64,000 nucleotides of DNA from Myxococcales bacterium (lineage in GTDB: Bacteria; Myxococcota_A; Polyangia; Polyangiales; Polyangiaceae). The translations under genes were made by a program, and so were the position numbers. The stretch lies in assembly GCA_025355005.1 (NCBI GenBank), contig JANXLV010000029.1:1-64000 (forward strand). Reading direction: 5' to 3'. The notes under the pieces are model-generated. The model made no database searches. It was given only the letters and a program-made list of their open reading frames with translations, and was not told the origin of the DNA. This document shows positions 23,450-32,039 of this stretch, piece by piece. Within the stretch, counting starts at the first letter, position 1. Each line of letters starts with the position of its first letter.

Positions 23450-26347
23450 TCAGTAGTACGAGCGGGCCAGGGCTACGGCGTCGAGGCCGATCTGGTGGCC
23501 GGCTTTTCTACCGGCGAAGTCGTCCGGTGGGATGTGGATGCTTCCCCAGAGGCGCGACTGACCCGCCTGATCGGACGCGTCGAAATAGGTCGCCCACTGC
23601 AGGCGGACCTCCTTGGTGGGGCCCTTCTCGAAGGTGAGGAACGTATCCTTCGAGGCGACGAACTCGCCGAGGCCGCCCGGGAAGTACTCGCTGCCGGTGA
23701 GGACCGTGAGCACCTCCGCGCCGGCGCGGCTGAACGTGCTGTGGCCGGAGATGAACGCAGGGAACGCCGGCGTCACGAAGGTGCGGCGCTGGTAGGTGAT
23801 CCAGTCCACCGCGCGGACCCAGCCCACGCCCGCGACCTGATTCGCGCGATCGCCCGGCTCGCCGAGCCAGTTCCTCACGGCGATCTGACCGACGTAGAAC
23901 CCGAGATGCGCGTGCCGCTCTCCCGGCGCGCTGCTCTCCTTGGTGATGACCTCGATGAGGCCCGGCACGAGAGGCAGGCCTTCGGGATCGTAGGCCGCGC
24001 CCTTCTTGTCCGTCGACTGGCCCTTGCCGCCCATGTAGCGAACGAGCGAGATCGGGCGCGACGTCAGCGTGCGCCGCTTGAGATCCCACGCCGCGATCGC
24101 CGCGTCGTGAAGGGCGCCATTGAGTGCAATATACACATGAACGTCCCATGACAGCCGATCGAGCGGCTCGCCCTTGCCGAAGAGCTGGCGCTTGAACTCC
24201 GGATGGTCGCTCACGGCGTTCGCCAGCACGTTCAAGTGACCCGGCGGTGTCTCGGACTTCGGTCCGTCTGCCCAGAACTCCGCCATCACACGCGCGAAGT
24301 CGGCTTGTAGCGTCACGTTGGACGCGTACGGCTTTCCGGTGACGGGGTTCTTCGCGTAGCCCTTGCCGTCGTTCGTACCGAGGGTGTTCTTGCCGAACGC
24401 CCCTGGCGAGACGTCGACGGTTGTGGGATCAGCCGGGTCGAGCGACGCGGTCTTCTTGATCACCTCGACGATCCACTTCTGCATGTCGGGGCCGAGCTTC
24501 GGCGCGGGGCCCGCGTCCTTCCACGGCACCGTGTCCGATGCGCGCTTCATCGCGAACGGCGGCACGCTGCCCCACTGCGCGCCGATGTACGCCTGCACGC
24601 CCGACGGAAGGATGATGCCGTTCTGGGTCGCGGCGACGGCCAGGTTCAGCTGCTGCCAGTGATCCGGATCCTTCAAAGGGGCGCCCGCGCTGTCGTAGAC
24701 GAGCGGCGGGTTCGTCGTGGTGTAGCCCGTGGTGTCCGCGTAGTCGTTCGCCTCGTTGGAGCCGTCGTCCTTGAACTTCTCGAGGATCACGTGCGAGACG
24801 TGATTGCCGAAGGCGATCGGATCGTCGGCCCCATTCGCGCCGGGCGGCGCCTGATCGTGCGTGTCGTCGGCGTCGTAGCCAAGGTCCTTCATCACCGCGC
24901 GCAGGCATGCGGTCGTGGTCGCACCGCCGATGGCCTTCTTGTAGCGCTGCGTGAGGACGCCGTACGCGGCATAGCTCACGGCGGTGCGGCGTGCCTTGTC
25001 CCAGTCCGTCGCGGTGTGGCGCTCGTTCACGAAGACGCCCTTCGCCTTCTGATCGTACGCAGCCCACGCGTCCCACATCGCGGCGGACAGATGGAACAGG
25101 TTGCGTGCGTGCACCGTCGGGCGCGGCAGATCGAGGCGGATGGCGGCGAGCGCCTGCTCGTCCCACCGGCGCGCAACGGAGCCCGTCTTGCCCGCGATGA
25201 GCGTACCCGACGGACACTCCGCGGGACCGCCCGCGTCGGCCGCGCCTGCGTCGAGCGGGGCGCCACCCTCCGCGATGCTCGCGTCGTCGTCGATAACGAC
25301 CGGGGGCACCTTGTCGCCAAAGTGGATGAGCATGCCGTTGTCGAGCGCGGGCGTGAGCACGTTGCCGCCAACGGACCAGACGCCGCCCTTCGCGTCCGCG
25401 AAGATCGAGTGGAGCGAGGACGCGGGGGGCATGGTGAGGCCGTGATCGACGACCTTGAACGGCCCGAGGCTGCCCTTCTCGCGCTGGTAGACGAAGCCGC
25501 GCTCACCGCTGGCCCAGTCGCCGTTGTCGCTCGCGAAGATTCCTTGAATCAAGCCGGCCGATGGTGGTGAGTTGTTCGTCCACGCGCCCTTCGCGCCGTC
25601 GAGCAGCACGCCGTTGCCGCTTCCACCCACCGCGATCAAGCGATCGCCGGTCGCGGATACCGTGAAGAGTGTCTCCTTCGTGCCGCTCGGCACGACCTGG
25701 AACGGGCCCGTGCCGGTGCGCTTCAAGATCGCGCCGCCTGCGCCGACGACCCACACGTCGTCCTTCGCGCCGACGACCTTGAAGAACCCGGGGACCTCAC
25801 CGGAGGCGAGCCGAGGCACGTCGAGCGGGATGGTCTCGGTAACGAATTTCTTGTCGATGTAGTGCCAGATGAAGCCGTTGCGACCGCCGGCCTGACCGAC
25901 GGCGTAGAAGTCGTCGCCGCTCGTGCCCCATACGCCGTACACGGTGTGCTTGCCGAGGCCCGGTGTCGGCATGCGCTCGAAGCGCGCGCCGTCGTAGCGG
26001 AGCACGGTGCCGCTCGCGCCGCCCATGAGGACGGGGCCGTTCTGCTGGGCCTGCACCCACCAGAGGTCCCCATTGTGGCCGGTCTTGAGCTCACGCCATT
26101 TTCGCCCGTCGAAGTGGACGACGAGCGGGCCGTGTCCCTTGTCGGCGCCAACGGCGAAGATGTCGGAGTCGGAGCGGCCGCTCACGGAGAGCAGCGCAGA
26201 TGGGAGCTCGCTCGCGAGCACCTGCCACTCCTTCTTGCTCGGCCCAGCCTCCGCAGACGCGTCTCCGCCGCCCGACGACTTGCTGCCACACCCGGACCCG
26301 GCGACGAACGCCATCAATACAACTGAAGAGACCAGAAAGGATTTCAC
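23450..26347 (-). CDS. Lipoprotein fusing propeller-like repeats to a vanadium-haloperoxidase/PAP2-like domain
   Basis: Predicted lipoprotein of 965 residues: signal MKSFLVSSVVLMAFVAGSGC, lipobox C20. Residues about 35-360 are propeller-like repeats (YGVWGTSGDDFYAVGQAGG, ATGDRLIAVGGSGNGVLLDG), a style common in myxobacterial lipoproteins. Residues about 390-965 are a vanadium-dependent haloperoxidase/PAP2-type helical domain: ARNLFHLSAAMWDAWAAYD near its start, ISGHSTFSRAG with H869, and SRLWGSIHIPPDD with H938, the two His expected at the vanadate or phosphate site. Oxidation of halides or phosphatase activity cannot be told apart here. The start is GTG at 26347 with GGAGG four bases upstream, in preference to the GTG at 26359. 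It follows a second lipoprotein gene's 5' neighbourhood and ends nine bases from the convergent kinase. Confidence 0.85.
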   Translation of the reverse strand: MKSFLVSSVVLMAFVAGSGCGSKSSGGGDASAEAGPSKKEWQVLASELPSALLSVSGRSDSDIFAVGADKGHGPLVVHFDGRKWRELKTGHNGDLWWVQAQQNGPVLMGGASGTVLRYDGARFERMPTPGLGKHTVYGVWGTSGDDFYAVGQAGGRNGFIWHYIDKKFVTETIPLDVPRLASGEVPGFFKVVGAKDDVWVVGAGGAILKRTGTGPFQVVPSGTKETLFTVSATGDRLIAVGGSGNGVLLDGAKGAWTNNSPPSAGLIQGIFASDNGDWASGERGFVYQREKGSLGPFKVVDHGLTMPPASSLHSIFADAKGGVWSVGGNVLTPALDNGMLIHFGDKVPPVVIDDDASIAEGGAPLDAGAADAGGPAECPSGTLIAGKTGSVARRWDEQALAAIRLDLPRPTVHARNLFHLSAAMWDAWAAYDQKAKGVFVNERHTATDWDKARRTAVSYAAYGVLTQRYKKAIGGATTTACLRAVMKDLGYDADDTHDQAPPGANGADDPIAFGNHVSHVILEKFKDDGSNEANDYADTTGYTTTNPPLVYDSAGAPLKDPDHWQQLNLAVAATQNGIILPSGVQAYIGAQWGSVPPFAMKRASDTVPWKDAGPAPKLGPDMQKWIVEVIKKTASLDPADPTTVDVSPGAFGKNTLGTNDGKGYAKNPVTGKPYASNVTLQADFARVMAEFWADGPKSETPPGHLNVLANAVSDHPEFKRQLFGKGEPLDRLSWDVHVYIALNGALHDAAIAAWDLKRRTLTSRPISLVRYMGGKGQSTDKKGAAYDPEGLPLVPGLIEVITKESSAPGERHAHLGFYVGQIAVRNWLGEPGDRANQVAGVGWVRAVDWITYQRRTFVTPAFPAFISGHSTFSRAGAEVLTVLTGSEYFPGGLGEFVASKDTFLTFEKGPTKEVRLQWATYFDASDQAGQSRLWGSIHIPPDDFAGRKAGHQIGLDAVALARSYY

Positions 26348-26380
26348 CGTGCCTCCCACGAGAGAGAAGAGAGAGTTGAG

Positions 26381-27358
26381 CTAAGGGTTCAAGAGCGTCG
26401 AGCCAATCTGGATGTTGGCGGTGGTGCTGGTCGAGGCGCCGGAAGGGTCGGTCACCGTGACGACCACGTCGAGCGGCTTGCCGAGAAATTGCTTGTAGTC
26501 GATCCCCTCGTTGTCCAGCTGGTAGCGAATGCCATAGAGCTTGCAGTAGCCGCCTTCGTCGGGAGCATACGTGAACGCGAGCGTGGTGGGCGGGATCGTG
26601 ACGTTGGTTCCTGGCTGCACGCCGACGATCTTGGTCGTGGACCCGGCCTGCTTCAAGTTCTTCATCCGGGTCGCGATCCAGACATGGTGACCGCCCTGCG
26701 GTCCCGCCTCCGCCTGCAGCGTCTGCAATTTTTGCAGCGGCACGTAGTACGCCTGGCCTGTCCCGACCTGCAGCGACGGCGGCCCGCCGTTGAGCGGCTT
26801 GCAGCGGTCGGGCGCGTTCGTCGGCCAGTTCGCGGCGTAGGTCTCCAGCACCTGCACCGGTACGTTCGGGGACGCGCAGATGCCCATGATGCACGACGAC
26901 GGCGCGGTGCACGTGGGCCCGCTGAGCGGACCGGGGATCTTGGAGTCCTTCGGCGGCGGCGGATAGACGATGCAGCGCGACTCGAGCTGCACGCGGAGCA
27001 GCGACTTCTTGCCGGGAACGAAATGCGTGGACGACATGCGACGAATCAGCGGCGTGGGGGAGTTCGGATCGCCCATCGCCACGACCTCGACGTCGACCTT
27101 CGCGTCACCCTTGCCTGCTCCCGACAGCGTCTTCTCCCACGGCTGCGGGAACCCGACGCGCGAGCCACGCGGCGGCTTCACGTCCTCGTCCGCGACCACC
27201 GTGCCGTCGACCTTCACGACGATGTGCAGCGAAGAGACGACACCGCCCATCGGCTCGCTCTGGATGCCGACCGTGAGCTCCGTCACGTCCGGCTTGGTGC
27301 ACGACCCGACGAGGAACACGAACAGGAAAGCCGAGGCGCGCGCGCACCAGTTGTGCAT
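26381..27358 (-). CDS. Hypothetical lipoprotein, Cys-containing
   Basis: Secreted lipoprotein of 325 residues that I do not recognise. The N-terminus MHNWCARASAFLFVFLVGSC ends in a good lipobox. The mature part has two beta-rich regions flanking a Cys/Pro-rich centre (CIVYPPPPKDSKIPGPLSGPTCTAPSSC is split by several Cys). The C-terminal third reads like an Ig-type strand set (KPLDVVVTVTDPSGASTSTTANIQIG). The even number of Cys suggests disulfides. It lies 33 bases upstream of the propeller/haloperoxidase lipoprotein on the same strand, so the two are likely one unit. It is divergent from the DUF2330 genes. Confidence 0.75.
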   Translation of the reverse strand: MHNWCARASAFLFVFLVGSCTKPDVTELTVGIQSEPMGGVVSSLHIVVKVDGTVVADEDVKPPRGSRVGFPQPWEKTLSGAGKGDAKVDVEVVAMGDPNSPTPLIRRMSSTHFVPGKKSLLRVQLESRCIVYPPPPKDSKIPGPLSGPTCTAPSSCIMGICASPNVPVQVLETYAANWPTNAPDRCKPLNGGPPSLQVGTGQAYYVPLQKLQTLQAEAGPQGGHHVWIATRMKNLKQAGSTTKIVGVQPGTNVTIPPTTLAFTYAPDEGGYCKLYGIRYQLDNEGIDYKQFLGKPLDVVVTVTDPSGASTSTTANIQIGSTLLNP

Positions 27359-27477
27359 TCGGGCACCCTACCAAGCCCTGTCGCGAAAGTCGTAGCCCGC
27401 GGATGCGATCCCGTTGTGCAAATGAATGATTTCAAGCGCCTACAGCGGTGGCATGGTCGATGCGTTAGGGGGTGGCC

Positions 27478-28896
27478 ATGAAGAGAACGACGCTCGCTCT
27501 GGTTGGGATCTCGGCTATCGCAGGCGCTCTCGCGATGGGCGTCGAAGGCAAAGCGGAGGCGTGTGGTGGATGCTTCCACCCGCCGACGCAGGTCGCCTCG
27601 GACATCACGGACGAGCGCATGCTGCTCTCCGTCTCCCCCAAGCAGACCACGCTCTACGATCAGATCCGCTACGCAGGCAGCCCGACGTCGTTCGCCTGGG
27701 TGCTCCCGATCCACGGCACCGTGGACGTGGGCCTGTCCGCCGACGTGCTCTTCGACTCCGTCGACACGCTCACCGCGACGCAGATCCAGCCGCCGCAGAC
27801 CAACTGCCCGCCTCCTCCGCAGTGCGGAAACCTGGGCGGGTTTGCTTCGGCCTCGAGCGCCAGCGACTCCAATGGCGGCGGCGTCACCGTCACCAAGGCC
27901 GAGAACGTCGGTCCGTATGCGACCGTGCAGCTGCACTCCACGGACTCCGGCTCGCTCGAGAAGTGGCTCGCTGACAACGGCTTCCAGATCCCCGCGGACG
28001 TGAAGCCGATCATCGATCAGTACGTGAAGGAGGGCTTCGACTTTCTCGCGATGAAGCTCCTGCCGAACCAGGGCGTCCAGGCGATGCGGCCCGTGCGCGT
28101 CACCATGCCCGGCGCGTCGCTCTCGCTTCCGTTGCGCATGGCCGCGATCGGCACGGGCGCGAAGGTCGGCATCACGATCTGGGTCGTCGCCGACGGACGC
28201 TACGAGCCGCAGAATTTCCCCTTCTTTCACATCGACGACAAGGAGCTCGTCTGGGACTTCGCCACGAGCCTGAGCAACTACACCACGCTGCGCACGACGC
28301 ACGCGACCGATCTCAACGGCAAGGGCTGGGAGATCGAGAGCTCACTCGACCTCGCGCAGCAGACCATCTCCAGCACCATCCTCAGCGGCGGTCGGAACTA
28401 CGGCTATGGCGGTGGTGGTGGTAGTGGCCCCGCGGCGAACGCGAGCGACGACTACCTGCCCGTCTCGACATCCACCGCCACTGCCGATGGCGGCACGAGC
28501 ACCGCGGAGGGCGGCACGGGAACAACGGATGCCGGCGGCACGGACAAGAGCGCAGACCAGGTGCGCACCGACGACATCCAGACGCTCTTCGCCGGCATGA
28601 ATGGCCCGAACGTGCGCATCACCCGCATGCGCGCGGACATCACGCACGAGGCGATGAACGTGGACTTCGTCCTGCGCGCGTCCGACGATCAGTCGGAGGT
28701 CTCCAACGTGCGCGCAGTCACGCAGAGCGTGAACCTCACGTGCCCGACGTACCAGGGCTGCGGTCCGCTCGGTGGCTGTGACCAGTCTTCCGGTCCGCCC
28801 ACCGGCTCGGGCATCCTCGCTGGGATCGCCGCAGCGCTCGGACTGGCGGCCCTCCGTCTTGCCGGCATCCGCCGTCGCGCCTCGCGCCGATCCTGA
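27478..28896 (+). CDS. DUF2330 protein, tandem copy 1
   Basis: Secreted DUF2330-family protein of 472 residues. A signal peptide ends at EGKAEA, followed at once by the family hallmark CGGCFHPP, a CxxC that opens the mature protein. Conserved blocks are TDERMLLSVSPKQTTLYDQIRY, FAWVLPIHGTVDVGLSADVLF, VTKAENVGPYATVQL and GFDFLAMKLLPNQGVQAMRPVRV. A Gly/Thr-rich linker (about 300-345) precedes the last conserved block. The C-terminus is one hydrophobic helix followed by Arg-rich residues (RRRASRRS), the pattern of a sorting or membrane anchor. The ATG at 27478 has AGGGGG upstream. Function is unknown. It is the first of three adjacent paralogues. Confidence 0.88.
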   Translation: MKRTTLALVGISAIAGALAMGVEGKAEACGGCFHPPTQVASDITDERMLLSVSPKQTTLYDQIRYAGSPTSFAWVLPIHGTVDVGLSADVLFDSVDTLTATQIQPPQTNCPPPPQCGNLGGFASASSASDSNGGGVTVTKAENVGPYATVQLHSTDSGSLEKWLADNGFQIPADVKPIIDQYVKEGFDFLAMKLLPNQGVQAMRPVRVTMPGASLSLPLRMAAIGTGAKVGITIWVVADGRYEPQNFPFFHIDDKELVWDFATSLSNYTTLRTTHATDLNGKGWEIESSLDLAQQTISSTILSGGRNYGYGGGGGSGPAANASDDYLPVSTSTATADGGTSTAEGGTGTTDAGGTDKSADQVRTDDIQTLFAGMNGPNVRITRMRADITHEAMNVDFVLRASDDQSEVSNVRAVTQSVNLTCPTYQGCGPLGGCDQSSGPPTGSGILAGIAAALGLAALRLAGIRRRASRRS

Positions 28897-28958
28897 CCCC
28901 GTGCCGAGTTGAGCCACGCACCGGCATGGCCGTCGCGGTTCACTGAACGCCAACGCCG

Positions 28959-28992
28959 ACGCCGCTCGAAATCCCCTGGGATCGAGCGGCGT
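28959..28992 (+). terminator. Hairpin between DUF2330 copies 1 and 2
   Basis: ACGCCGCTCGA (28959-28969) and TCGAGCGGCGT (28982-28992) form a perfect 11-base stem with a 12-base loop. The stem is followed by TTTCG, a short T run. It sits 63 bases after copy 1 and 37 bases before the ATG of copy 2. It could terminate or attenuate the transcript between the copies, or shield the 3' end of the first message. Confidence 0.6.
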
Positions 28993-29028
28993 TTCGCATT
29001 TGGCCCGGAAGCTGCTCCAGGGTGTGTC

Positions 29029-30480
29029 ATGAAACGAGCAGCAGCTTTCTTGATGGGTCTCGTGGCCGCCGGTTCGGCGCTCACCCTCGCTGGTGAGCGC
29101 GAGGCAACGGCGTGCGGCGGATGCTTCCACCCCCCGGCGCAGGTCGCCTCCGACATCACGGACGAGCGCATGCTGCTCTCGGTGTCCCAGCAGCAGACCA
29201 CGCTCTACGACCAGATCCGCTACACGGGCAGCCCGAAGTCGTTCGCCTGGGTGCTCCCCATCAAGGGCACCGTCGACGTGGGCCTCAGCTCCGACGTGCT
29301 CTTTTCGTCCATCGACTCGCTCACGCAGACCACGATCCCCCAGCCGCAGGTGAACTGCCCCGCGCCTCCCGACGAGTGCGTCTCGCGTGGCGCCTTCGGC
29401 GGCAGCGGGGCAAGCGCAGACGGCGGCGCGGCATCGGCGCCCGGCGACGTGAACGTCACCAAGGCCGAGAACGTCGGCCCCTACGCCACGGTGCAGCTCC
29501 ACGCCACCGACTCCACCGCGCTCGAGACCTGGCTCTCGGACAACGGGTTCATGATCCCCGCGGACGTGAAGCCGATCATCGCGAAGTACGTCACCGAGGG
29601 CTTCGACTTCCTCGCGATGAAGCTCCTGCCGAACCAGGGCGTCCAGGCGATGCGCCCGGTGCGCGTCACGATGCCGGGTGCGTCGCTCTCGCTCCCGCTG
29701 CGCATGGCGGCCATCGGCACGGGCGCCACCGTCGGCATCTCCATCTGGGTCGTCGCGGATGGCCGCTACGAACCGCAAAATTTCCCCTTCTTCCACATTG
29801 ACGACCAGGAGCTGGCCTGGGACTTCAACCTGAGCAGCAGCAACTACACGTCGCTGCGCCAGTCACACGGCGCGGCGCTCAATGGCAAGGGCTGGGAGAT
29901 CGAGAGCTCCATCTTCGTGAACCAGAACACCATCTCCCAGTACATCTACAGCGGCGGCTCGCCCTTCGGCGGAAACGGTGACCCCACGCAGGACTACTTG
30001 CCGATCACCACGTCTGGCGGCGGGGATGGCGGCGCAGACGGCGGCTCGGTCACGGAGAGCGCATCGCAGGTGCGTGATGACGACATCAAGGCCCTCTTCG
30101 CGGGCATGAGCGGCTCCAACGTCCGCATCACGCGGATGCGCAGCGACATCTCGCACGCGGCCATGAACGTGGACTTCGTGGTCCGCGCCAGCGCCGACCA
30201 GTCGGAGCTCTCCAACGTGCGCGTCGTCACGAACCTCCTGAACGCGACGTGCCCCGTCTACGACGGCTGCGATGTGGTCGGCAGTGCGCCGCCCGATCAG
30301 GCCGCGGCGCTCTCCACCGGCCCCTCGGGCAAGGGCTGCGCGGCCTCGCGCACGAGCAACTCCACGGACCTGAAGCTCGCCGGTATCCTCGGCATCCTTG
30401 GAATGACGATCATGCGGCTCCACCGCAATCGCGCGCGGAAGAACGCAGACGCCCGCACTGGAAAACGCTACCATTCGTGA
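29029..30480 (+). CDS. DUF2330 protein, tandem copy 2
   Basis: Second DUF2330 paralogue, 483 residues, very similar to copy 1 over most of its length. A signal peptide (MKRAAAFLMGLVAAGSALTL) is followed by CGGCFHPP. The same blocks recur: TDERMLLSVSQQQTTLYDQIRY, FAWVLPIKGTVDVGLSSDVLF, GFDFLAMKLLPNQGVQAMRP and RYEPQNFPFFHIDD. Near the C-terminus are two Cys pairs, a hydrophobic segment (LAGILGILGMTIMRL) and a basic tail. The start at 29029 is chosen because it begins the signal peptide and has AGGG upstream; an earlier in-frame start adds 40 Arg-rich residues. Copy 3 begins 19 bases after the stop. Confidence 0.88.
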   Translation: MKRAAAFLMGLVAAGSALTLAGEREATACGGCFHPPAQVASDITDERMLLSVSQQQTTLYDQIRYTGSPKSFAWVLPIKGTVDVGLSSDVLFSSIDSLTQTTIPQPQVNCPAPPDECVSRGAFGGSGASADGGAASAPGDVNVTKAENVGPYATVQLHATDSTALETWLSDNGFMIPADVKPIIAKYVTEGFDFLAMKLLPNQGVQAMRPVRVTMPGASLSLPLRMAAIGTGATVGISIWVVADGRYEPQNFPFFHIDDQELAWDFNLSSSNYTSLRQSHGAALNGKGWEIESSIFVNQNTISQYIYSGGSPFGGNGDPTQDYLPITTSGGGDGGADGGSVTESASQVRDDDIKALFAGMSGSNVRITRMRSDISHAAMNVDFVVRASADQSELSNVRVVTNLLNATCPVYDGCDVVGSAPPDQAAALSTGPSGKGCAASRTSNSTDLKLAGILGILGMTIMRLHRNRARKNADARTGKRYHS

Positions 30481-30499
30481 TGATGGGGAGGACTACTCG

Positions 30500-31975
30500 A
30501 TGAGAAGCACAGCGCTCGTTCTTGGGATCTCGGCCGCGGCATGTGCGTTTGCCTACGGAGGCGAACGTGAAGCACGCGCGTGTGGTGGCTGCTTCCAGCC
30601 GCCCTCGCAGACCGCGACGGACATCACGGACGAGCGCATGCTCCTCTCCGTCTCGCAGAAGCAGAGCACGCTGTACGACCAGATCCGCTACTCGGGCAAC
30701 CCGAAGTCATTCGCGTGGGTGCTACCCATCAAGGGCACCGTCGACGTGGGGCTCAGCGCGGACGTGCTGTTCGACTCCGTGGCCGTGCTGACCGACACGA
30801 CGATCCCCGCGCCCACAGTGACCTGCGCGCCGCCGCCGTCGAACTGCACGTTCCCGCAGGCGGGCTCCGCGAACGGCAGCGCAGGCGGCGGTGGTGGTGG
30901 CGTGGACGTCACCAAGGCCGAGAACGTCGGCCCGTACGCGACCGTGCAGCTCCACGCGACGGACTCCACGGCGCTCGAGACCTGGCTCTCCGACAACGGC
31001 TTCACCATTCCTGCGGACCAGAAGCCGATCATCGCGCAGTACGTCAGCGAGGGCTTCGACTTTCTCGCGATGAAGCTGCTGCCGAACCAGGGCGTCAGCT
31101 CGATGCGCCCCGTGCGCGTCACCTCCCCCGGCGCGTCGCTGTCCCTGCCGCTCCGCATGGCGGCCATCGGGACCGGCGCCACGGTCGGCATCACGATCTG
31201 GGTCGTGAGCGACGGCCGCTACGAGCCGCAGAATTTCCCTTTCTATCACATCGACGACAAGGACCTCGTCTGGGACTTCGCAACGAGCAGCAGCAACTAC
31301 ACGACGCTCCGCGCGCAGCACGCCGCTGATTCCCAGAACAAGGGATGGGAGATGGAGGCCTCGCTCAATCTCAACCAGGCACTGATCACGAACGTCATCA
31401 ACTCCGGCGGTCGCTACTACGGGAACGGCGGCGGTGGCGGCGGTGTCGCAGGCGGACAGCCCTCCGACCCGAACGTCGACTACCTCCCGATCACCACCTC
31501 CGTCCCCGATGGAGGAGCCGACAGCGGCACGATGGAGACGGCGGAGCAGGTGAGGCAGGACGACATCAAGACCCTGTTCGCCGGCATGGCCGGTCCGAAC
31601 GTTCGCATCACGCGGATGCGCAGCGACATCGCTCACGCAGCGATGACGACCGACTTCGTGCTCCGCGCATCCGCCGATCAATCGGAGCTGCCGAACATCC
31701 GCGTCGTCACGAACACCCTCAACGCCACGTGCCCGGTCTACGACGGTTGCCAGGTGGTCGGCTCGACGCCCGCAGGCTCCGAAGGCAACCTCGGCGGTCC
31801 CTCCGGTGCGTCTGGCTGCGCTGCCACCAGCTCCACCAGCGCGGCGGACCTCAAGTACGCGGGCCTCGTCGGCGTCCTCGGCCTTGCCGTGACGACGTTC
31901 CTGCGGCGCCGCCGTTCCTCGAAGGGGTCGCCAGGCTCCAAGGCCTCGGGGGGCTCCACCTCCAACAAGGGTTAA
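30500..31975 (+). CDS. DUF2330 protein, tandem copy 3
   Basis: Third DUF2330 paralogue, 491 residues. The signal peptide MRSTALVLGISAAACAFAYG leads to CGGCFQPPSQTATDITDERM. All family blocks are present, including FAWVLPIKGTVDVGLSADVLF and GFDFLAMKLLPNQGVSSMRP. The variable region (about 300-345) is a Gly-rich linker different from the other copies. The C-terminus has a hydrophobic helix (LKYAGLVGVLGLAVTTFL), then RRRR and a Ser/Gly/Lys tail. The ATG is preceded by GGGGAGGA, a strong ribosome-binding site. The three copies probably arose by tandem duplication; divergence sits mainly in linkers and C-termini. Confidence 0.88.
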   Translation: MRSTALVLGISAAACAFAYGGEREARACGGCFQPPSQTATDITDERMLLSVSQKQSTLYDQIRYSGNPKSFAWVLPIKGTVDVGLSADVLFDSVAVLTDTTIPAPTVTCAPPPSNCTFPQAGSANGSAGGGGGGVDVTKAENVGPYATVQLHATDSTALETWLSDNGFTIPADQKPIIAQYVSEGFDFLAMKLLPNQGVSSMRPVRVTSPGASLSLPLRMAAIGTGATVGITIWVVSDGRYEPQNFPFYHIDDKDLVWDFATSSSNYTTLRAQHAADSQNKGWEMEASLNLNQALITNVINSGGRYYGNGGGGGGVAGGQPSDPNVDYLPITTSVPDGGADSGTMETAEQVRQDDIKTLFAGMAGPNVRITRMRSDIAHAAMTTDFVLRASADQSELPNIRVVTNTLNATCPVYDGCQVVGSTPAGSEGNLGGPSGASGCAATSSTSAADLKYAGLVGVLGLAVTTFLRRRRSSKGSPGSKASGGSTSNKG

Positions 31976-31980
31976 AAAGA

Positions 31981-31996
31981 GTCGCTCACGGGCGAC
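31981..31996 (+). terminator. Weak hairpin after DUF2330 copy 3
   Basis: GTCGC-TCACGG-GCGAC gives a five-base stem right after the stop codon of copy 3, followed by ATTCGTTTG rather than a clean T run. It may mark the end of the DUF2330 transcript, but the stem is short. Confidence 0.3.
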
Positions 31997-32039
31997 ATTC
32001 GTTTGCGAAACCGGGAGCGTGACTTAAGCTCCCGCGAAC

